Source of the DNA: JAWXCE01 sp033764775
GTDB lineage: Bacteria; Pseudomonadota; Alphaproteobacteria; Rhizobiales; Rhodomicrobiaceae
Reading direction: 5' to 3'
Length of the DNA: 64,000 nucleotides
Assembly: GCA_033764775.1 (NCBI GenBank)
Contig: JANRIQ010000012.1
Coordinates: forward strand, 62,001 to 126,000
Of this stretch, positions 24,856 through 34,721 are shown one piece after another (the stretch's first letter is position 1; each line of letters starts with the position of its first letter). Both the position numbers and the translations under genes were made by a program. Under the pieces are notes generated by a model that had not been told where the DNA came from, searched no databases, and saw only the letters and a list, made by a program, of their open reading frames with translations.

Positions 24856-25758
24856 TTAGATGAGCGTGGCCTCCCCGGGCGGTGAGGATGCAACGCCGAT
24901 AAGCCGTTCGGCCTCGATCACCGCGTGCCGCCCATCCCGGGCCATGGCGTCGGCGCCGATGAGGTCAACGAGCTCCGGCCGATCCTCAAACAGGGAGCCG
25001 CCGGCCATGATCACCAGACTTTTGTTGAGCGAGGCGGCGCGGATCGTTTGTATGCAGATCTTCAGTTTGTCGAGGAGCACCTCGGAATGCGCCGAGATCC
25101 CGACGACGGCGAACCACTCCGCGTGCACGATGCGGGCCAGTTCGTCCGCCGAGGCGGGAGGCGCGCACCAGACGTCCCAGCCGGCGCGGCGGAAAAACTC
25201 CTCCACCATGAACATGCCGAACGAGTGCTGATCCCCCGGCGCGCAGGCGAGCAGCGCCCGCTTGCCGAAATTCAGCGCCGCCATCTCGGCGTTCTCGCGC
25301 GGGCAGAGCTGCCGTAAAACCTGCTGCAGCCGCGACAAGGCGATGGTCACATCGGCGAAGGTGCATTCGTCGGCCTCCCACATCTCGCCAAGGCGGCGGG
25401 CGCAGGGCGCCAACAAGGTCAGTAGCACGGCCTCGACGCTGGCTCCGGCCCGCACGCGCTCGCGCACGTGGGCGAAGGTCTGCGAGGCGCTCTCCCTGCG
25501 GACGATCTCGGTCAACTCCTCCACGTCCGCGGCGTCGAACGAGTATTCGCGCGCAGGCCTAGGCGGCGAGACCGCGCCCCCGTGGGCGAGCATAAGCCTG
25601 GGGATGATTTCCACTTCGATGGTTCTGTTCAGAAGCGCCATGGCGTGTTTCGATAACTTGGATTTGTCGATGCCTTCAGTTTCGCACGTCGTCGGCACCG
25701 CGTTCGGCGATGCGTCCTCACCGGCTTTCTCGCCCGAGAAGGGCTGATAACTCCCCAT
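24856..25758 (-). CDS. aerR: AerR/PpaA B12-binding antirepressor
   Basis: A 300-residue protein. The middle part is the helical light/cobalamin-sensing region (LLAPCARRLGEMWEADECTF). The C-terminal part is a B12-binding domain with the D-x-H-x-x-G motif DQHSFG at 176-181; the His is the cobalt ligand in AerR. Family members bind PpsR/CrtJ and relieve or adjust repression in response to light. It is the first gene of aerR-ppsR, as in many purple bacteria. The ATG at 25758 follows GGGAGGG. Confidence 0.93.
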   Translation of the reverse strand: MGSYQPFSGEKAGEDASPNAVPTTCETEGIDKSKLSKHAMALLNRTIEVEIIPRLMLAHGGAVSPPRPAREYSFDAADVEELTEIVRRESASQTFAHVRERVRAGASVEAVLLTLLAPCARRLGEMWEADECTFADVTIALSRLQQVLRQLCPRENAEMAALNFGKRALLACAPGDQHSFGMFMVEEFFRRAGWDVWCAPPASADELARIVHAEWFAVVGISAHSEVLLDKLKICIQTIRAASLNKSLVIMAGGSLFEDRPELVDLIGADAMARDGRHAVIEAERLIGVASSPPGEATLI

Positions 25759-25785
25759 GCTTCCCTCCCACTCATCAACTTTTTT

Positions 25786-25791
25786 ATTATA
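25786..25791 (-). promoter_or_regulatory. Possible -10 element of the aerR-ppsR operon
   Basis: A perfect TATAAT lies on the minus strand 28 bases before the aerR ATG. Its -35 partner is poor (TTCGCC at 18 bases). No PpsR box with both correct half-sites was found next to it, so aerR-ppsR may not be autoregulated at this point. Confidence 0.4.
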
Positions 25792-25920
25792 AGTCGTGAG
25801 CGTACACTTGGCGAAGCATACATGGCGAGAGCCTTCTGCGCTGAATCAGCGCCATTTTTGCACCAGGGCGGCTGCGTTTCAGCATCTCGGTAACGCAACT
25901 GTATGTGCGGGACGCGCGAT

Positions 25921-25977
25921 TGTAAAGCTGACTTTACGTCAAGCAATCTTGACAGCCGCTTTCAACGGGCCTTAAAC
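25921..25977 (+). promoter_or_regulatory. bchF promoter with imperfect PpsR box
   Basis: TTGACA (25949-25954) and TTAAAC (25972-25977) are 17 bases apart and end about 28 bases before the bchF ATG. Upstream, 25921-25938 reads TGT-N12-ACG, one base off the PpsR consensus, with palindromic flanks GTAAAG/CTTTAC. This promoter would drive the long forward operon bchF to puhE. PpsR control is inferred. Confidence 0.65.
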
Positions 25978-26005
25978 TGCCTGACTTGATGGCGGAGGGT
26001 CGCGG

Positions 26006-26509
26006 ATGTCTTCACAGGGTCGCAGCACGACGAGCGCGAAGCCGCTGTATACGGCCGCTGAGCGCGCGCGCCGCGACGCCACCCTGTGGACCACGGTTCA
26101 GGGCGTCCTCGCGCCCATCCAGTTTCTGATTTTCGCCGTCAGCCTCTGGCTGGTTCTGCGCTATCTCGCGACAGGCGAAGGCTACACGCTCGCGGTCGCC
26201 TCCATCGTCGCCAAAACCATGGCGCTCTACGCCATCATGGTCACCGGCTCGATCTGGGAGAAGCGCGTCTTCGGCCGCTACCTCTTCGCGCCCGCCTTCT
26301 TCTGGGAGGACGCTGTGAGCATGGTCGTCATCGCGCTGCACACCGCTTACCTCGCCGCGTTGCTCCTCGGCCTTGGCTCGCCCGCCGAACAGATGTGGCT
26401 CGCGCTCGCCGCCTACGCCGCCTATGTGGTGAATGCCGCGCAGTTCGTGCTGAAGCTGCGCGCGGCGCGTCTCGACGAAGCGCGCGGGCTGGCGGAGGCG
26501 GCGCGATGA
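26006..26509 (+). CDS. bchF: 3-vinyl bacteriochlorophyllide hydratase
   Basis: A 167-residue membrane protein. It adds water to the C-3 vinyl group of chlorophyllide or bacteriochlorophyllide. It has four hydrophobic segments and the family hallmarks RRDATLWTTVQGVLAPIQFL, GSIWEKRVFGRYLFA and FFWEDAVSMVVIALH. The ATG at 26006 follows GGAGGG. It is the first gene of the bchFNBHLM-lhaA-puh operon, and its stop overlaps the bchN start (ATGA). Confidence 0.95.
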   Translation: MSSQGRSTTSAKPLYTAAERARRDATLWTTVQGVLAPIQFLIFAVSLWLVLRYLATGEGYTLAVASIVAKTMALYAIMVTGSIWEKRVFGRYLFAPAFFWEDAVSMVVIALHTAYLAALLLGLGSPAEQMWLALAAYAAYVVNAAQFVLKLRAARLDEARGLAEAAR

Positions 26510-27777
26510 ACGCGACCCTCCCCACCGCGAAAATGGGTTGCGCCGATGCGCCGGTGCTACGCGAGCGCGGCCAGCGCGAGGTGTTCTGCGGCCTCACAGG
26601 CATCATCTGGCTGCATCGCAAGATCCAGGACGCGTTTTTCCTCGTCGTCGGCTCGCGCACTTGCGCGCATCTCATCCAGTCAGCGGCCGGCGTGATGATT
26701 TTCGCCGAGCCGCGCTTCGCCACCGCTATCCTCGATGAGCGCGATCTGGCGGGCATGGCCGATGCGCAGGACGAACTCGACCGCGTCGTCACGCGGCTGC
26801 TGGAGCGCCGGCCGGACATCAAGCTCTTGTTCCTTGTCGGCTCTTGCCCGTCCGAGGTGATTAAACTCGACCTCTCGAAAGCAGCGGCGCGGCTCTCACG
26901 GCGGTTTTCACCCGACGTGCGTGTCCTAAACTACTCCGGCTCCGGCATCGAGACGACCTTCACGCAAGGGGAGGACGCCTGCCTCGCGTCGCTCGTCCCT
27001 GAACTGCCGCAAACCGACGCAGCGGGGTTGATGGTGGTCGGCGCGCTGGCGGACGTGGTCGAGGATCAATTCGCGCGGCTGTTCGCGGATCTGGGCGTCG
27101 CGCCCGTGCATTTCCTGCCGCCCCGGCGCTCGACCGCGCTGCCGCCCGTCGGGCCGAAAACACGCTATCTGCTGGCCCAGCCGTTCCTCGCCGACACCGC
27201 CCGCGCGCTGGAGCTTCGCGGCGCGACGCGCCTCTCCGCCCCCTTCCCGCTCGGCGAGGAAGGAACGACGGCTTGGCTGAAAGCGGCGGCGACAGAGTTC
27301 AATGTCGGCTCCGCCCGTTTCGATGCGGCGACTGCGCCGGGCCGCGACCGCGCGCGCAGAGCCGTGCTCGCCCACGCCGCGCGGCTCGAAGGCAAAAGCA
27401 TTTTCTTCTTCCCGGACTCGCAGCTTGAAGTCCCGCTCGCCCGGTTTCTGTCGCGCGAGGCGGGGATGCGGCTGGTCGAGGTCGGCTCGCCGTATCTACA
27501 CCGCCAGCATCTGGCGGAAGAGTTCGAGCTGCTGCCCGCGGCGACGCGCTTGAGCGAAGGCCAGGACGTGGAGCGCCAGCTCGACCGTTGCCGCGCGGCG
27601 CGCCCGGATCTCACCGTGTGCGGTCTTGGCCTCGCCAATCCGCTCGAAGCGGACGGCCTGACGACGAAATGGGCCATCGAACTCCTGTTCACGCCGATCC
27701 AGGGCTATGAACAGGCCGGCGACCTGGCCGAATTGTTCGCGCGCCCGCTCAACCGCCGCGCCCGGCTGGAGGTGTAG
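26506..27777 (+). CDS. bchN: Light-independent protochlorophyllide reductase subunit N
   Basis: A 423-residue nitrogenase-like subunit. Together with BchB and BchL it reduces protochlorophyllide without light. The three [4Fe-4S] cysteines of BchN are visible in VFCGLTG, GSRTCAHLIQ and GSCPSEVIKLDL; the fourth ligand is an Asp from BchB. The ATG at 26506 overlaps the bchF stop. A longer frame upstream is the bchF region in another phase and is not part of the gene. Confidence 0.96.
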   Translation: MNATLPTAKMGCADAPVLRERGQREVFCGLTGIIWLHRKIQDAFFLVVGSRTCAHLIQSAAGVMIFAEPRFATAILDERDLAGMADAQDELDRVVTRLLERRPDIKLLFLVGSCPSEVIKLDLSKAAARLSRRFSPDVRVLNYSGSGIETTFTQGEDACLASLVPELPQTDAAGLMVVGALADVVEDQFARLFADLGVAPVHFLPPRRSTALPPVGPKTRYLLAQPFLADTARALELRGATRLSAPFPLGEEGTTAWLKAAATEFNVGSARFDAATAPGRDRARRAVLAHAARLEGKSIFFFPDSQLEVPLARFLSREAGMRLVEVGSPYLHRQHLAEEFELLPAATRLSEGQDVERQLDRCRAARPDLTVCGLGLANPLEADGLTTKWAIELLFTPIQGYEQAGDLAELFARPLNRRARLEV

Positions 27778-27780
27778 GCG

Positions 27781-29331
27781 ATGCAGCTGACCCTGTGGAC
27801 ATACGAAGGCCCGCCGCATATCGGCGCGATGCGCGTCGCGACAGCGATGGAGGGGCTGCACTACGTGCTCCATGCGCCGCAGGGCGACACATACGCGGAT
27901 TTGCTGTTCACCATGATCGAGCGGCGCGACAAACGCCCGCCTGTCACCTACACGACCTTTCAGGCGCGCGACCTGGGCGGCGACACGGCGGAGCTGTTCA
28001 AGAGCGCTTGCCGCGAGGCGTATGCGCGCTTCCAGCCGCAGGCGATCATCGCGGGCGCCTCGTGCACCGCGGAACTCATCCAGGACGACCCAGGCGGCCT
28101 TGCGCGGACGCTGGGCCTGCCCGTGCCGATCATCCCGCTGGAATTGCCCGCGTATCAGAAAAAGGAAAACTGGGGCGCGGCGGAGACCTTCTATCAGCTT
28201 ACCCGCGCGCTGTGCGGCCCCTCCGCCCCGCCGCCGGGAACCGCGCGCCCGCCGCGCTCCGGCGCGCCGTCGTGCAACATTCTCGGGCCGACCGCGCTTG
28301 GCTTTCGCCACCGCGACGATGTGGCCGAGGTGAAGAAACTGCTGGCGGAGCTTGGCGTGGAGGTGCGCGTCACCGCGCCTCTGGGCGCGACGCCCGCCGA
28401 CATCGCGACGCTGCCCGAAGCTGATTTCAACGTTGTGCTCTATCCGGAAGTGGCCGGAACCGCCGCCGCGTGGCTGGAGCGCACGTTCAAGCAGCCGCAG
28501 GTGAAAACCGTTCCCATCGGCGTCGGCGCGACGCGGGACTTCATCGCGGAGGTGGCGAAAGTCGCGGGCCTAGACGCCTCGGCGCTGCTGGAACGCGAGC
28601 AGTCGCGGCTGCCGTGGTACTCGCGCTCGGTGGACTCGACCTACCTCACCGGCAAGCGCGTATTCATCTTCGGCGACGCGACCCACGCCATCGCCGCCGC
28701 CCGCATCGCCAAGACCGAGATGGGCTTCGAGGTCGTCGGGCTTGGCACATATTCGCGCGAACTCGCCCGAGACGTGCGTGAAGCCGCAAAACTCTACAGC
28801 GTCGAAGCGCTCATCACCGACGATTATCTTGAGGTCGAGGCCGCCATCGCCGCCGCCCAGCCCGAGCTTGTGCTCGGCACGCAGATGGAGCGGCACATCG
28901 CCAAGCGCCTCGGCGTCGCCTGCGCCATGATTTCCGCGCCGATGCACGTGCAGGACTTTCCCGCGCGCTACTCGCCGCAGATGGGCTTCGAGGGCGCGAA
29001 CGTCATTTTCGACAGCTGGGTGCACCCGCTCATGATGGGGCTGGAGGAGCACCTGCTCGGCATGTTCCGCGAGGATTTCGAGTTCCATGACGGGGCGAAG
29101 GCCTCCCATCTTGGCGCCGCGCCGAAAGCCGCCGCGCCGGCGCCGGAGGCGTCCCGGCCCTCTCATGAGGCGGCGGTCTGGGACGCGGGCGCCGAAGCCG
29201 AGCTTCGTAAAATCCCGTTCTTCGTGCGCGGCAAGGCCCGCCGCAACACGGAGAGCTTTGCGCAGTCGCATGGCATTTCAACCATCACCATCGAGACGCT
29301 GTACGATGCAAAAGCCCATTTCAGCCGGTAG
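27781..29331 (+). CDS. bchB: Light-independent protochlorophyllide reductase subunit B
   Basis: A 516-residue catalytic subunit. The N-terminus MQLTLWTYEGPPHIGAMRVA is the family start, IIAGASCTAELIQDD holds a conserved cysteine, and GTQMERHIAKRLGVACAMIS is the nitrogenase-like late block. The C-terminal small domain (EAELRKIPFFVRGKARRN) is also present. It follows bchN by three bases. The complex is oxygen-sensitive, yet the cluster also has the O2-requiring AcsF. Confidence 0.96.
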   Translation: MQLTLWTYEGPPHIGAMRVATAMEGLHYVLHAPQGDTYADLLFTMIERRDKRPPVTYTTFQARDLGGDTAELFKSACREAYARFQPQAIIAGASCTAELIQDDPGGLARTLGLPVPIIPLELPAYQKKENWGAAETFYQLTRALCGPSAPPPGTARPPRSGAPSCNILGPTALGFRHRDDVAEVKKLLAELGVEVRVTAPLGATPADIATLPEADFNVVLYPEVAGTAAAWLERTFKQPQVKTVPIGVGATRDFIAEVAKVAGLDASALLEREQSRLPWYSRSVDSTYLTGKRVFIFGDATHAIAAARIAKTEMGFEVVGLGTYSRELARDVREAAKLYSVEALITDDYLEVEAAIAAAQPELVLGTQMERHIAKRLGVACAMISAPMHVQDFPARYSPQMGFEGANVIFDSWVHPLMMGLEEHLLGMFREDFEFHDGAKASHLGAAPKAAAPAPEASRPSHEAAVWDAGAEAELRKIPFFVRGKARRNTESFAQSHGISTITIETLYDAKAHFSR

Positions 29332-29338
29332 CGCGCAT

Positions 29339-32300
29339 ATGAGGGACGCTGGCCGTCCAGCGGGGCGCGGCGCCGCCGGGTCAGCGCCTACCGCGGTGAA
29401 TGTGGTCATCGTCACCATGGACAATCACCTGGCCAGCGCGGCCGAACGGGCGCTCGGCTCACTAAGGCGCGATATTCCCGGGCTTTCGCTCACGCTGCAC
29501 GCCGCCTCCGAGTGGGGCGAGGACGCGGTCGCTCTGGCCGCCTGCGAGGCCGACATCGCGCAAGCGCACATCGTCATTACGACGATGATGTTCATGGACG
29601 ACCACATCCGCGCCATCATGCCGGCGCTCCAAGCCCGTCGCGAGGCCTGCGACGCCATGGTGTGCTGCATGTCGGCGGGCGAAGTGATGAAGCTCACCCG
29701 CATGGGCGGCTTCACCATGGACGGCAGCCAGAAGGGCGCGCTCGCCTTCCTTAAGAAGCTGAAGCCCAAAACCAGGGAGGGCGACAAGCCCAAGCCCCCC
29801 GGCGGGGCCGAGCAGATGGCCATGCTGCGCCGCGTGCCGAAAATCCTGAAATATATCCCTGGCTCGGCGCAGGACGTGCGCGCCTACTTCCTCACGCTGC
29901 AATATTGGCTCGCGGGGTCTGAGGAGAACGTTGGGGCCATGGTGCGCGCCCTCGTCGACCGGTATGCGGCCGGGGAACGCGCGCACTTGCGCGGCGCGCT
30001 GAAAACGCCGCTGCCGAGCGAGTATCCCGACGTCGGCGTCTATCACCCGCGGATGGCTGGCCGCATAACCGAGCGGGCCGAGCGGCTGCCGCGAGGCGGC
30101 GGCGCCGGAACTGTCGGCCTCATCGTGCTGCGCTCCTATGTGCTGGCGGGCAACGCCGGGCATTATGACGGGGTCATCACGGCGATGGAGGCGCAAGGCC
30201 TGCGCGTCATTCCAACTTTCGCGAGCGGCCTCGACGCGCGCCCTGCGATCGAGAAATACTTTATGCGCAACGGCGCGCCAGCGGTGGATGCGGTCGTCTC
30301 CCTCACCGGATTCAGCCTTGTCGGCGGCCCCGCCTACAACGACTCCAAGGGCGCTGAGGAGATCCTGGCCCGTCTCGACGCGCCCTACATCGCCGCGCAG
30401 CCGCTTGAGTTCCAGACGCTGCAACAGTGGGGCGCCTCGGATCGCGGCCTGTCGCCGGTCGAGAGCACGATCATGGTCGCGATCCCCGAGCTCGACGGGG
30501 CGACCGGCCCCATGGTGTTCGGCGGTCGCACTGACGGCTCGGGCGAGCCTTGCCGGGGCTGCGCGCGAAACTGCACGTTCACGGCCGCCACGGCGCGCGA
30601 CATGCAGTCCTGCCCTGAGCGCGCGGAAATGCTGGCGGCGCGCGTGTCGAAGCTCATCGCCCTGCGTCGGACGGAACGCGCGCAGCGCCGCGTCGCCATT
30701 GTTCTGTTCAACTTCCCGCCGAACGCAGGCAATACGGGCACGGCCGCCTACCTGTCCGTGTTCGAGTCGCTCCACAACACGCTCGCAGCGATGAAGGCCG
30801 CCGGGTATGCGGTCGAAGCGCCGCGCGACGTTGACGCCCTGCGCGCCAGCATCCTTGAGGGCAACGCGGCGCAGCACGGCGCGATGGCCAACGTCGCCGC
30901 CCGCATCCGCGCCGACGACCACGTCCGCCGCGAGCCGCACCTGCGCGAGATCGAGGCGCAATGGGGGCCGGCGCCAGGCAAGCAACAGGCGGACGGCGCG
31001 ACCATTCACGTCCTCGGCGCGCGGTTCGGAAACGTGTTCGTGGGGGTGCAGCCCGCCTTCGGCTACGAGGGCGACCCGATGCGCCTGCTGTTTGAGAAAG
31101 GCTTCGCGCCGACGCACGCCTTCTCAGCCTTCTACCGTTACCTGCGCGAGGATTTCGGGGCGAACGCCGTCCTGCATTTCGGCACGCACGGCGCGCTAGA
31201 ATTCATGCCGGGCAAGCAGACAGGCCTATCCGCCCGCGATTGGCCCGACAGGCTCATCGGCGACCTGCCGAACCTGTATCTCTACGCCGCCAACAACCCC
31301 TCCGAGGGGATGATCGCCAAGCGGCGCGGCGCGGCGACCCTCATCAGCTATCTGACGCCGCCGGTTGCGCAGGCTGGGCTGTATCGCGGGCTGGCGGATC
31401 TGAAATCGTCCATCGAGCGTTGGCGCGGGCTTGGCCCGGACGCAGCCGAGGAGGCGGCGGACCTTGCCGAGCTCATCCAGGCGCAGGCGGCGGCCGTCGA
31501 TCTGGCGCCCGCGGAGCCAGGCTGGAGCGAGCCTGACCGGGAGATCGCCGCCCTCGCCGAGAAAGTCCTTGAAGTTGAATATGCGCTCATTCCCCACGGA
31601 TTGCATGTGGTGGGCGCGACCCTCTCAACCGCCGAGCGCGCCGATATGCTCGCCTCGATCGCAGAGGCGCGACACGGTGCGCGGCCCGAGCGCGCGAGCC
31701 TTGAGGCGATCGTGAATGGCGCCTCCCCGTCCAAGGCTGTAACGCTCGCAGGCGTTGAGGGCGGCGCCCATCTCGCAATGTTCGAGGCGCTTGCCGAGAC
31801 CAACCGCCAGCTGCTTGAGGAAACCGAACTGGCCGGCCTGTTGCGCGCGCTCGACGGGCGTTTCGTGCGCCCCGCGCCCGGTGGCGACCTCATCCGCACG
31901 CCCGAGGTGCTGCCGACGGGCCGCAATCTCCACGGCTTCGACCCGTTCCGCATCCCATCCGCTTTTGCGGTGGCCGACGGCGCGCGGCAGGCCCAGCGGC
32001 TTCTCGACAAGCATATGAGCGAGGGCGCGACCCCGCCCGAGACCATCGCCATGGTGCTCTGGGGAACGGACAACCTAAAATCCGAGGGCGGGCCGTTGGC
32101 GCAGGCGCTCGCGCTCATGGGCGCGCGGCCGCGCTTTGACGGCTATGGGCGTTTGACCGGCGCGGCGCTCATCCCGCTCGCCGAGCTGGGCCGCCCGCGG
32201 ATCGACGTGATCATCACCATGTCGGGCATCTTCCGCGACCTGCTGCCCTTGCAAATCAAGCTGCTCGCGGAGGCCGCGCTGCTGGCGGCGACCGCCGAGG

Positions 32301-33112
32301 AGCCGGAGAGCCAAAATTTCATCCGCAAGCATGCGCTCGCCCACATCGCCGCCCACGGCTGCGACATGGAGACGGCGGCGCTCCGCGTGTTCGGCAACGC
32401 TGACGGCGCTTACGGCTCGAACGTCAACCACCTGCTCGAAAGCGGCGCCTGGGACGACGGCGACGAACTGGCCGAAACCTACGCTAAGCGCAAGAGCTTC
32501 GCCTACGGCGTGAAAGGCAAACCGGCCCTGCAGCCCGCCCTGTTCGACGCGGTGCTGAAGAGCGTGGATCTCGCCTATCAAAATCTCGACTCGGTCGAGC
32601 TGGGCGTCACCACGGTTGACAACTATTTCGACACGCTGGGCGGCATCAGCAGGGCCGTCGCTCGCGCCAAAGGCCACGCCGCGCCGGTCTATATCGGCGA
32701 TCAGACGCGGGGCGGCGGCGCGGTGCGCACCCTGTCGGAGCAGGTGAGTCTTGAGACGCGCACGCGCATGCTCAACCCGAAATGGTACGAGGGCATGCTG
32801 AAGCACGGCTACGAGGGCGTGCGCCAGATCGAGACGCATGTGACGAACACCATGGGCTGGTCGGCGACGACCGGGGAAGTCGCGCCCTGGGTCTATCAGA
32901 AGCTCACCGAGACATTCGTGCTCGACGATGAGATGCGCAAGCGGCTCGCGGATTTGAACCCGACGGCCTCGGCCAAGCTCGCCCATCGTCTCATCGAGGC
33001 GCACGAACGAAAATACTGGTCGCCTGACGCGGCCACACTCGAGGCGCTTACAAACGCCAGCGAAGAACTCGAAGACCGGCTCGAAGGCGTCGGCATGGAG
33101 GCTGCGGCATGA
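29339..33112 (+). CDS. bchH: Magnesium chelatase subunit H
   Basis: A 1257-residue porphyrin-binding subunit. It presents protoporphyrin IX to the BchI-BchD motor for Mg insertion. Family blocks include VVIVTMDNHLASAAERAL, GLSLTLHAASEWGED, CCMSAGEVMKLTRMGGF and LHFGTHGALEFMPGKQTGLS. I chose the ATG at 29339, eight bases after the bchB stop; another ATG at 29306 inside bchB is possible and would add 11 residues. Its last bases overlap bchL (ATGA). Confidence 0.95.
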   Translation: MRDAGRPAGRGAAGSAPTAVNVVIVTMDNHLASAAERALGSLRRDIPGLSLTLHAASEWGEDAVALAACEADIAQAHIVITTMMFMDDHIRAIMPALQARREACDAMVCCMSAGEVMKLTRMGGFTMDGSQKGALAFLKKLKPKTREGDKPKPPGGAEQMAMLRRVPKILKYIPGSAQDVRAYFLTLQYWLAGSEENVGAMVRALVDRYAAGERAHLRGALKTPLPSEYPDVGVYHPRMAGRITERAERLPRGGGAGTVGLIVLRSYVLAGNAGHYDGVITAMEAQGLRVIPTFASGLDARPAIEKYFMRNGAPAVDAVVSLTGFSLVGGPAYNDSKGAEEILARLDAPYIAAQPLEFQTLQQWGASDRGLSPVESTIMVAIPELDGATGPMVFGGRTDGSGEPCRGCARNCTFTAATARDMQSCPERAEMLAARVSKLIALRRTERAQRRVAIVLFNFPPNAGNTGTAAYLSVFESLHNTLAAMKAAGYAVEAPRDVDALRASILEGNAAQHGAMANVAARIRADDHVRREPHLREIEAQWGPAPGKQQADGATIHVLGARFGNVFVGVQPAFGYEGDPMRLLFEKGFAPTHAFSAFYRYLREDFGANAVLHFGTHGALEFMPGKQTGLSARDWPDRLIGDLPNLYLYAANNPSEGMIAKRRGAATLISYLTPPVAQAGLYRGLADLKSSIERWRGLGPDAAEEAADLAELIQAQAAAVDLAPAEPGWSEPDREIAALAEKVLEVEYALIPHGLHVVGATLSTAERADMLASIAEARHGARPERASLEAIVNGASPSKAVTLAGVEGGAHLAMFEALAETNRQLLEETELAGLLRALDGRFVRPAPGGDLIRTPEVLPTGRNLHGFDPFRIPSAFAVADGARQAQRLLDKHMSEGATPPETIAMVLWGTDNLKSEGGPLAQALALMGARPRFDGYGRLTGAALIPLAELGRPRIDVIITMSGIFRDLLPLQIKLLAEAALLAATAEEPESQNFIRKHALAHIAAHGCDMETAALRVFGNADGAYGSNVNHLLESGAWDDGDELAETYAKRKSFAYGVKGKPALQPALFDAVLKSVDLAYQNLDSVELGVTTVDNYFDTLGGISRAVARAKGHAAPVYIGDQTRGGGAVRTLSEQVSLETRTRMLNPKWYEGMLKHGYEGVRQIETHVTNTMGWSATTGEVAPWVYQKLTETFVLDDEMRKRLADLNPTASAKLAHRLIEAHERKYWSPDAATLEALTNASEELEDRLEGVGMEAAA

Positions 33113-34023
33113 ACGTACATGTGAAACAACCCTTACCCGCCTACAAGCCCAAGGGAGCCAAACCCGATGGCGAGGGCAGCGTACAGGTGGCCCTTGACCC
33201 GACGATGAAGATCGAGGGCGCCATGGTGTTCGCGGTTTACGGCAAAGGCGGCATTGGCAAATCGACCACATCGTCGAACCTATCGGCGGCGTTCTCGCAC
33301 CTGGGCAAGCGCGTGCTGCAGATCGGCTGCGATCCGAAGCACGACAGCACCTTTACGCTGACCAAGAAGATGATGCCGACCGTCATCGACGTGCTCGAAA
33401 CTGTAAACTTCCACTCGGAAGAACTGCGGCCCGAGGATTTCATGTTCGAGGGCTACAACGGCGTCATGTGCGTCGAAGCGGGCGGACCGCCTGCGGGCAC
33501 CGGCTGCGGCGGGTATGTCGTTGGCCAGACGGTGAAGCTGCTGAAAGAACATCACCTGCTCGAAGACACCGATGTTGTGATCTTCGACGTGCTCGGCGAC
33601 GTGGTGTGCGGCGGCTTCGCCTCGCCCCTTCAGCATGCCGACCGCGCGCTGATCGTAACCGCGAATGACTTCGACAGCATTTTCGCCATGAACCGCATCG
33701 TGGCGGCGATCCAGGCCAAGGCGAAGAACTACAACGTCCGTCTCGGCGGCGTCATCGCCAACCGCAGCGCCAAGACGGACGAGATCGACCGCTTCGCCGC
33801 AGCGACCGGCTTGCAGCGCGTCGCGCATTTCCCCGATCTGGACATCATCCGCCGCTCCCGGCTGAAGAAATCCACGCTGTTCGAGATGGACTCGACGCCG
33901 GAGCTTGAAGCGGTGAAGGCCGAATATATGCGGCTCGCCGAGAGCCTGTGGGATGGCATGCCCATCGTCGAGGCCACGCCGATGAAGGACCGCGATATCT
34001 TCGATTTCCTGGGGTACGACTGA
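33109..34023 (+). CDS. bchL: Light-independent protochlorophyllide reductase ATPase, BchL
   Basis: A 304-residue NifH-like protein. It is the ATP-dependent electron donor to BchN-BchB. The P-loop is YGKGGIGKSTTSSNL, switch II lies in GCDPKHDST-like GCDPKHDSTFT, and the two [4Fe-4S] cysteines are in GTGCGGYV and VVCGGFASP. Its N-terminal 35 residues are a longer basic leader typical for BchL. It overlaps bchH by four bases and bchM by one base (TGATG). Confidence 0.97.
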   Translation: MNVHVKQPLPAYKPKGAKPDGEGSVQVALDPTMKIEGAMVFAVYGKGGIGKSTTSSNLSAAFSHLGKRVLQIGCDPKHDSTFTLTKKMMPTVIDVLETVNFHSEELRPEDFMFEGYNGVMCVEAGGPPAGTGCGGYVVGQTVKLLKEHHLLEDTDVVIFDVLGDVVCGGFASPLQHADRALIVTANDFDSIFAMNRIVAAIQAKAKNYNVRLGGVIANRSAKTDEIDRFAAATGLQRVAHFPDLDIIRRSRLKKSTLFEMDSTPELEAVKAEYMRLAESLWDGMPIVEATPMKDRDIFDFLGYD

Positions 34024-34721
34024 TGCCGACGATCACCTATCTCGACCGCCGCGAGCAGCTTGAGACCTACTTTGACCGCACGGCGGTGGACGCGTGGGCC
34101 AAGCTCACCTCGGACGCGCCGGTGTCCGGCGTCCGCGCGACCGTGCGCGCCGGCCGCGACCGCATGCGCGAGACGTTGCTGTCCTGGCTCCCCGCCGACC
34201 TGCGGGGCGCGAAGCTTCTTGACGCCGGCTGCGGCACTGGCGCTCTCGCCGTCGAGGCGGCCATGCGGGGCGCCCATGTCGCCGCCATCGACCTGTCGCC
34301 GACGCTCATCGCCCTCGCGCAAAGTCGCGCGCCCCGCGATATTCCCGGCCGCGTCGAGTTCATGGCGGGCGACATGCTCGATCCGGCCATCGGCCGCGTG
34401 GATTATGTGGTCGCCATGGACAGTCTCATTCATTACCGCGCCAAGGACGTGGTCCGCGCGCTGTCGAAATTGGCGGGCCGCGCCAACCGCTCGATCCTGT
34501 TCACCTTCGCGCCGCGCACGCCGCTCCTCACCGTGATGCACGCGGCAGGGCGCCTGTTTCCGCGCGCCGACCGCGCCCCCGCCATCGAGCCTGTGCGGGA
34601 AAAGTCTTTGCGCCGCCGCATCGCCGCCGAACCCGCCCTCGCTGGGTGGCGGATCGCGCGGACGGTGCGCATCGCGTCGGGCTTTTACACGTCTCAAGCC
34701 ATGGAGCTTCGCAAAGCATGA
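34023..34721 (+). CDS. bchM: Mg-protoporphyrin IX O-methyltransferase
   Basis: A 232-residue SAM-dependent methyltransferase. It methylates the 13-propionate of Mg-protoporphyrin IX, the substrate later used by AcsF. The SAM site is LLDAGCGTGALAVEAA and the acidic loop is VAAIDLSPTLI; YVVAMDSLIHYRA is typical of BchM. The ATG at 34023 shares one base with the bchL stop. It overlaps lhaA by four bases. Confidence 0.95.
   Translation: MPTITYLDRREQLETYFDRTAVDAWAKLTSDAPVSGVRATVRAGRDRMRETLLSWLPADLRGAKLLDAGCGTGALAVEAAMRGAHVAAIDLSPTLIALAQSRAPRDIPGRVEFMAGDMLDPAIGRVDYVVAMDSLIHYRAKDVVRALSKLAGRANRSILFTFAPRTPLLTVMHAAGRLFPRADRAPAIEPVREKSLRRRIAAEPALAGWRIARTVRIASGFYTSQAMELRKA

Noticed and set aside
25759..25830. 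PpsR box upstream of aerR
   Set aside because: GTACAC/GTATAC-like half sites are present but none has TGT-N12-ACA spacing.
29087..29338. N-terminal extension of bchH inside bchB
   Set aside because: It lies in another frame of bchB, is Pro/Arg-rich, and BchH conservation begins only after 29400.
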